34,591 nucleotides of DNA from Nitrospirales bacterium (GTDB lineage Bacteria > Nitrospirota > Nitrospiria > Nitrospirales > UBA8639): positions 1 to 34,591 of the forward strand of contig JALDRK010000040.1 in the NCBI GenBank assembly GCA_031315915.1, read 5' to 3'. Below the pieces are notes generated by a model that ran no database searches, was not told where the DNA came from, and saw only the letters and a program-made list of their open reading frames with translations. Made by a program: the position numbers and the translations under genes. Each line of letters opens with the position of its first letter. Positions within the stretch are counted from its first letter, which is position 1. Shown here piece after piece: positions 33,511 to 34,591 of this stretch.

Positions 33511-34591
33511 TTATGTTGACATTTTCTTCCCCAATTTCCTCAATTTTTCCCATAGTTGGGGCAGGTTCCGGCTTGCCTCTCTTTGGCGATTTCGAAATCG
33601 TTCAACCAGTATGCCTGTGGTAAAGGCTACTTCCGGGTTTTGTGCCAATGTGCGGTAAGACAGGAGATGATGTTCGGCCACGAGGGCGTCGTGGTGTTGG
33701 CCCAAGATCTCTTGCAGGCATTTCGCCTGCTGAAGGAATTTCTTCGCATGGTTGGACAGAAAAGGCTTGACCAGTTCCACGGTATATCTGACTCGTTTGA
33801 CCAAAATTCTGGTGCGATGCAACTCTCGTTGGGGGAAGCGACCCTGGGTGGACTCCACGCATTTCTCAAGCTTTGAAAACGCGATTGGGACGAGGTCGGT
33901 CAGGGAAGGATGATTTGGCTGAAACGGCAGATGTGTCAGGGATTCATCCAGGGTATTCAAGAGACTCAGGTATCGGTCGCTACGTAGTCCATCCATGAGT
34001 CGAGCTCGGGCCATGGATCGTTCATCCTGAAAGGTCTTGAGAATCAGTTCGAAGGCTGGCTCTTCTCGCGAAGCCAGGGCGGAATATTCTGTTTGGAAGG
34101 ATGCCAGGAGCACATCCCAATCTCTCACCTCACCCAGCAACGATCCGATCCATCCCACTTCTTGTCTGATGGTTGTCGTCCATTCCGGCTCAAGAAAAGA
34201 ACGAACGGCGCGAAAAATCGCCCGCATCCGGCGGGTGGCCACCCTCATTTGATGCAAGGCTTCAGAATCCCGTCCTAAGCGTGTTCCCGGATCATGGATA
34301 AGCATCTGATTGACCTGGACTTGCAATCTTGCTCGAATATGTTCGGTCGGGTTGACTGTTGGGTCAGCTTGAGAGTCGGCTTGAGGGTACGGGAGTTGTA
34401 ACGCGTGAAAAATCTTGGGTTGTAATAATTTTGGGTTGGCCCCTGTCTTTTTCAGAATTTTTCGAAGAATGACGAGGTCCTTCGGTTTTCCTTCTTTCAG
34501 TTCAAGTTCCATTTCACGAAAACGGGAGATGATTTTGTTCCCTTGAATGAGGGCGACCGAGTCCAATGTCACTTCCGCAACGAATGTGCCC
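33511..34591 (-). CDS. CYTH-CHAD protein, N-terminus cut by the window edge
   Basis: A frame open to the last base, so the start lies outside. The visible part begins with the last third of a CYTH-like domain (TFVAEVTLDSVALIQG, RFREMELELKEGKPKDL, RKILKKTG). The CHAD domain follows with its two histidine-arginine helices, LHQMRVATRRMRAIFRAV and LHRTRILVKRVRYTVELV, which bind polyphosphate. The apparent GTG at 34572 falls inside the CYTH domain and is unlikely to be the true start. CYTH proteins include triphosphatases and adenylate cyclases, and CHAD domains bind polyphosphate and target granules. Its place next to ppk1 supports a polyphosphate role. Confidence 0.88.
   Translation of the reverse strand, partial: GTFVAEVTLDSVALIQGNKIISRFREMELELKEGKPKDLVILRKILKKTGANPKLLQPKIFHALQLPYPQADSQADPTVNPTEHIRARLQVQVNQMLIHDPGTRLGRDSEALHQMRVATRRMRAIFRAVRSFLEPEWTTTIRQEVGWIGSLLGEVRDWDVLLASFQTEYSALASREEPAFELILKTFQDERSMARARLMDGLRSDRYLSLLNTLDESLTHLPFQPNHPSLTDLVPIAFSKLEKCVESTQGRFPQRELHRTRILVKRVRYTVELVKPFLSNHAKKFLQQAKCLQEILGQHHDALVAEHHLLSYRTLAQNPEVAFTTGILVERFRNRQREASRNLPQLWEKLRKLGKKMST

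Noticed and set aside
34561..34572. GTG 34572 as the true start of the CHAD protein
   Set aside because: The frame remains open and CYTH-like through the window edge, so the gene starts outside.
1..34591. CRISPR array, rRNA, prophage or integrase
   Set aside because: Scanning for regularly spaced repeats, rRNA-like blocks and recombinase motifs found none.

Overview
The window is a stretch of bacterial chromosome of moderate GC, with Gram-negative features: Sec signal peptides, lipoprotein lipoboxes, periplasmic BON-domain proteins and a PstSCAB-PhoU phosphate system. The gene styles (BON lipoproteins, long-form PstC and PstA, a TM0106-type RecB-like nuclease beside phoBR, CHAD next to ppk1) would fit a Nitrospira-like or other environmental Gram-negative bacterium. 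That assignment is an impression, since there is no rRNA or other marker. I see no tRNA, rRNA or CRISPR array.

Layout. 1-2680: a secreted coiled-coil protein with a strikingly regular aromatic heptad, two tandem BON lipoproteins, then a gene-poor stretch with a small element bounded by terminal inverted repeats. 2681-5352: an unknown small protein and a secreted beta-helix protein. 5353-10253: a three-gene set made of a GT2 glycosyltransferase, an FkbH-like HAD/GNAT protein ending in a carrier domain, and a GT4 glycosyltransferase. 10388-13770 (minus strand): an oligopeptide-type ABC importer with binding protein and two permeases but no ATPase in view. 13924-16512: an AAA+ ATPase, repeated GTCATYCTGAG-type hairpin elements, and purU. 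16855-18344: an AT-richer two-gene cassette, with a DNA-binding-like protein carrying a basic tail and a protein whose C-terminus looks HEPN-like. This is the best candidate here for an undescribed system.

18467-34591: a phosphate and polyphosphate island. A RecB-like nuclease sits 17 bp before phoB-phoR. A small winged-helix-like protein follows, with GTTAC/GTAAC dyads on both sides, then pstS-pstC-pstA-pstB-phoU, a degenerate sugar-nucleotidyltransferase-like protein, two tiny zinc-ribbon paralogues, and convergent ppk1 and CYTH-CHAD genes. The genes cover phosphate sensing (PhoR/PhoB/PhoU), uptake (Pst), and storage as or binding to polyphosphate (Ppk1, CHAD).

Sequence-quality warning: pstC is broken by five apparent single-base frameshifts and pstA by two, and ppk1 has one near its N-terminus. 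Each can be repaired by one base, and the neighbouring genes read cleanly. I favour local sequence error over true decay, but sequence alone does not decide it.
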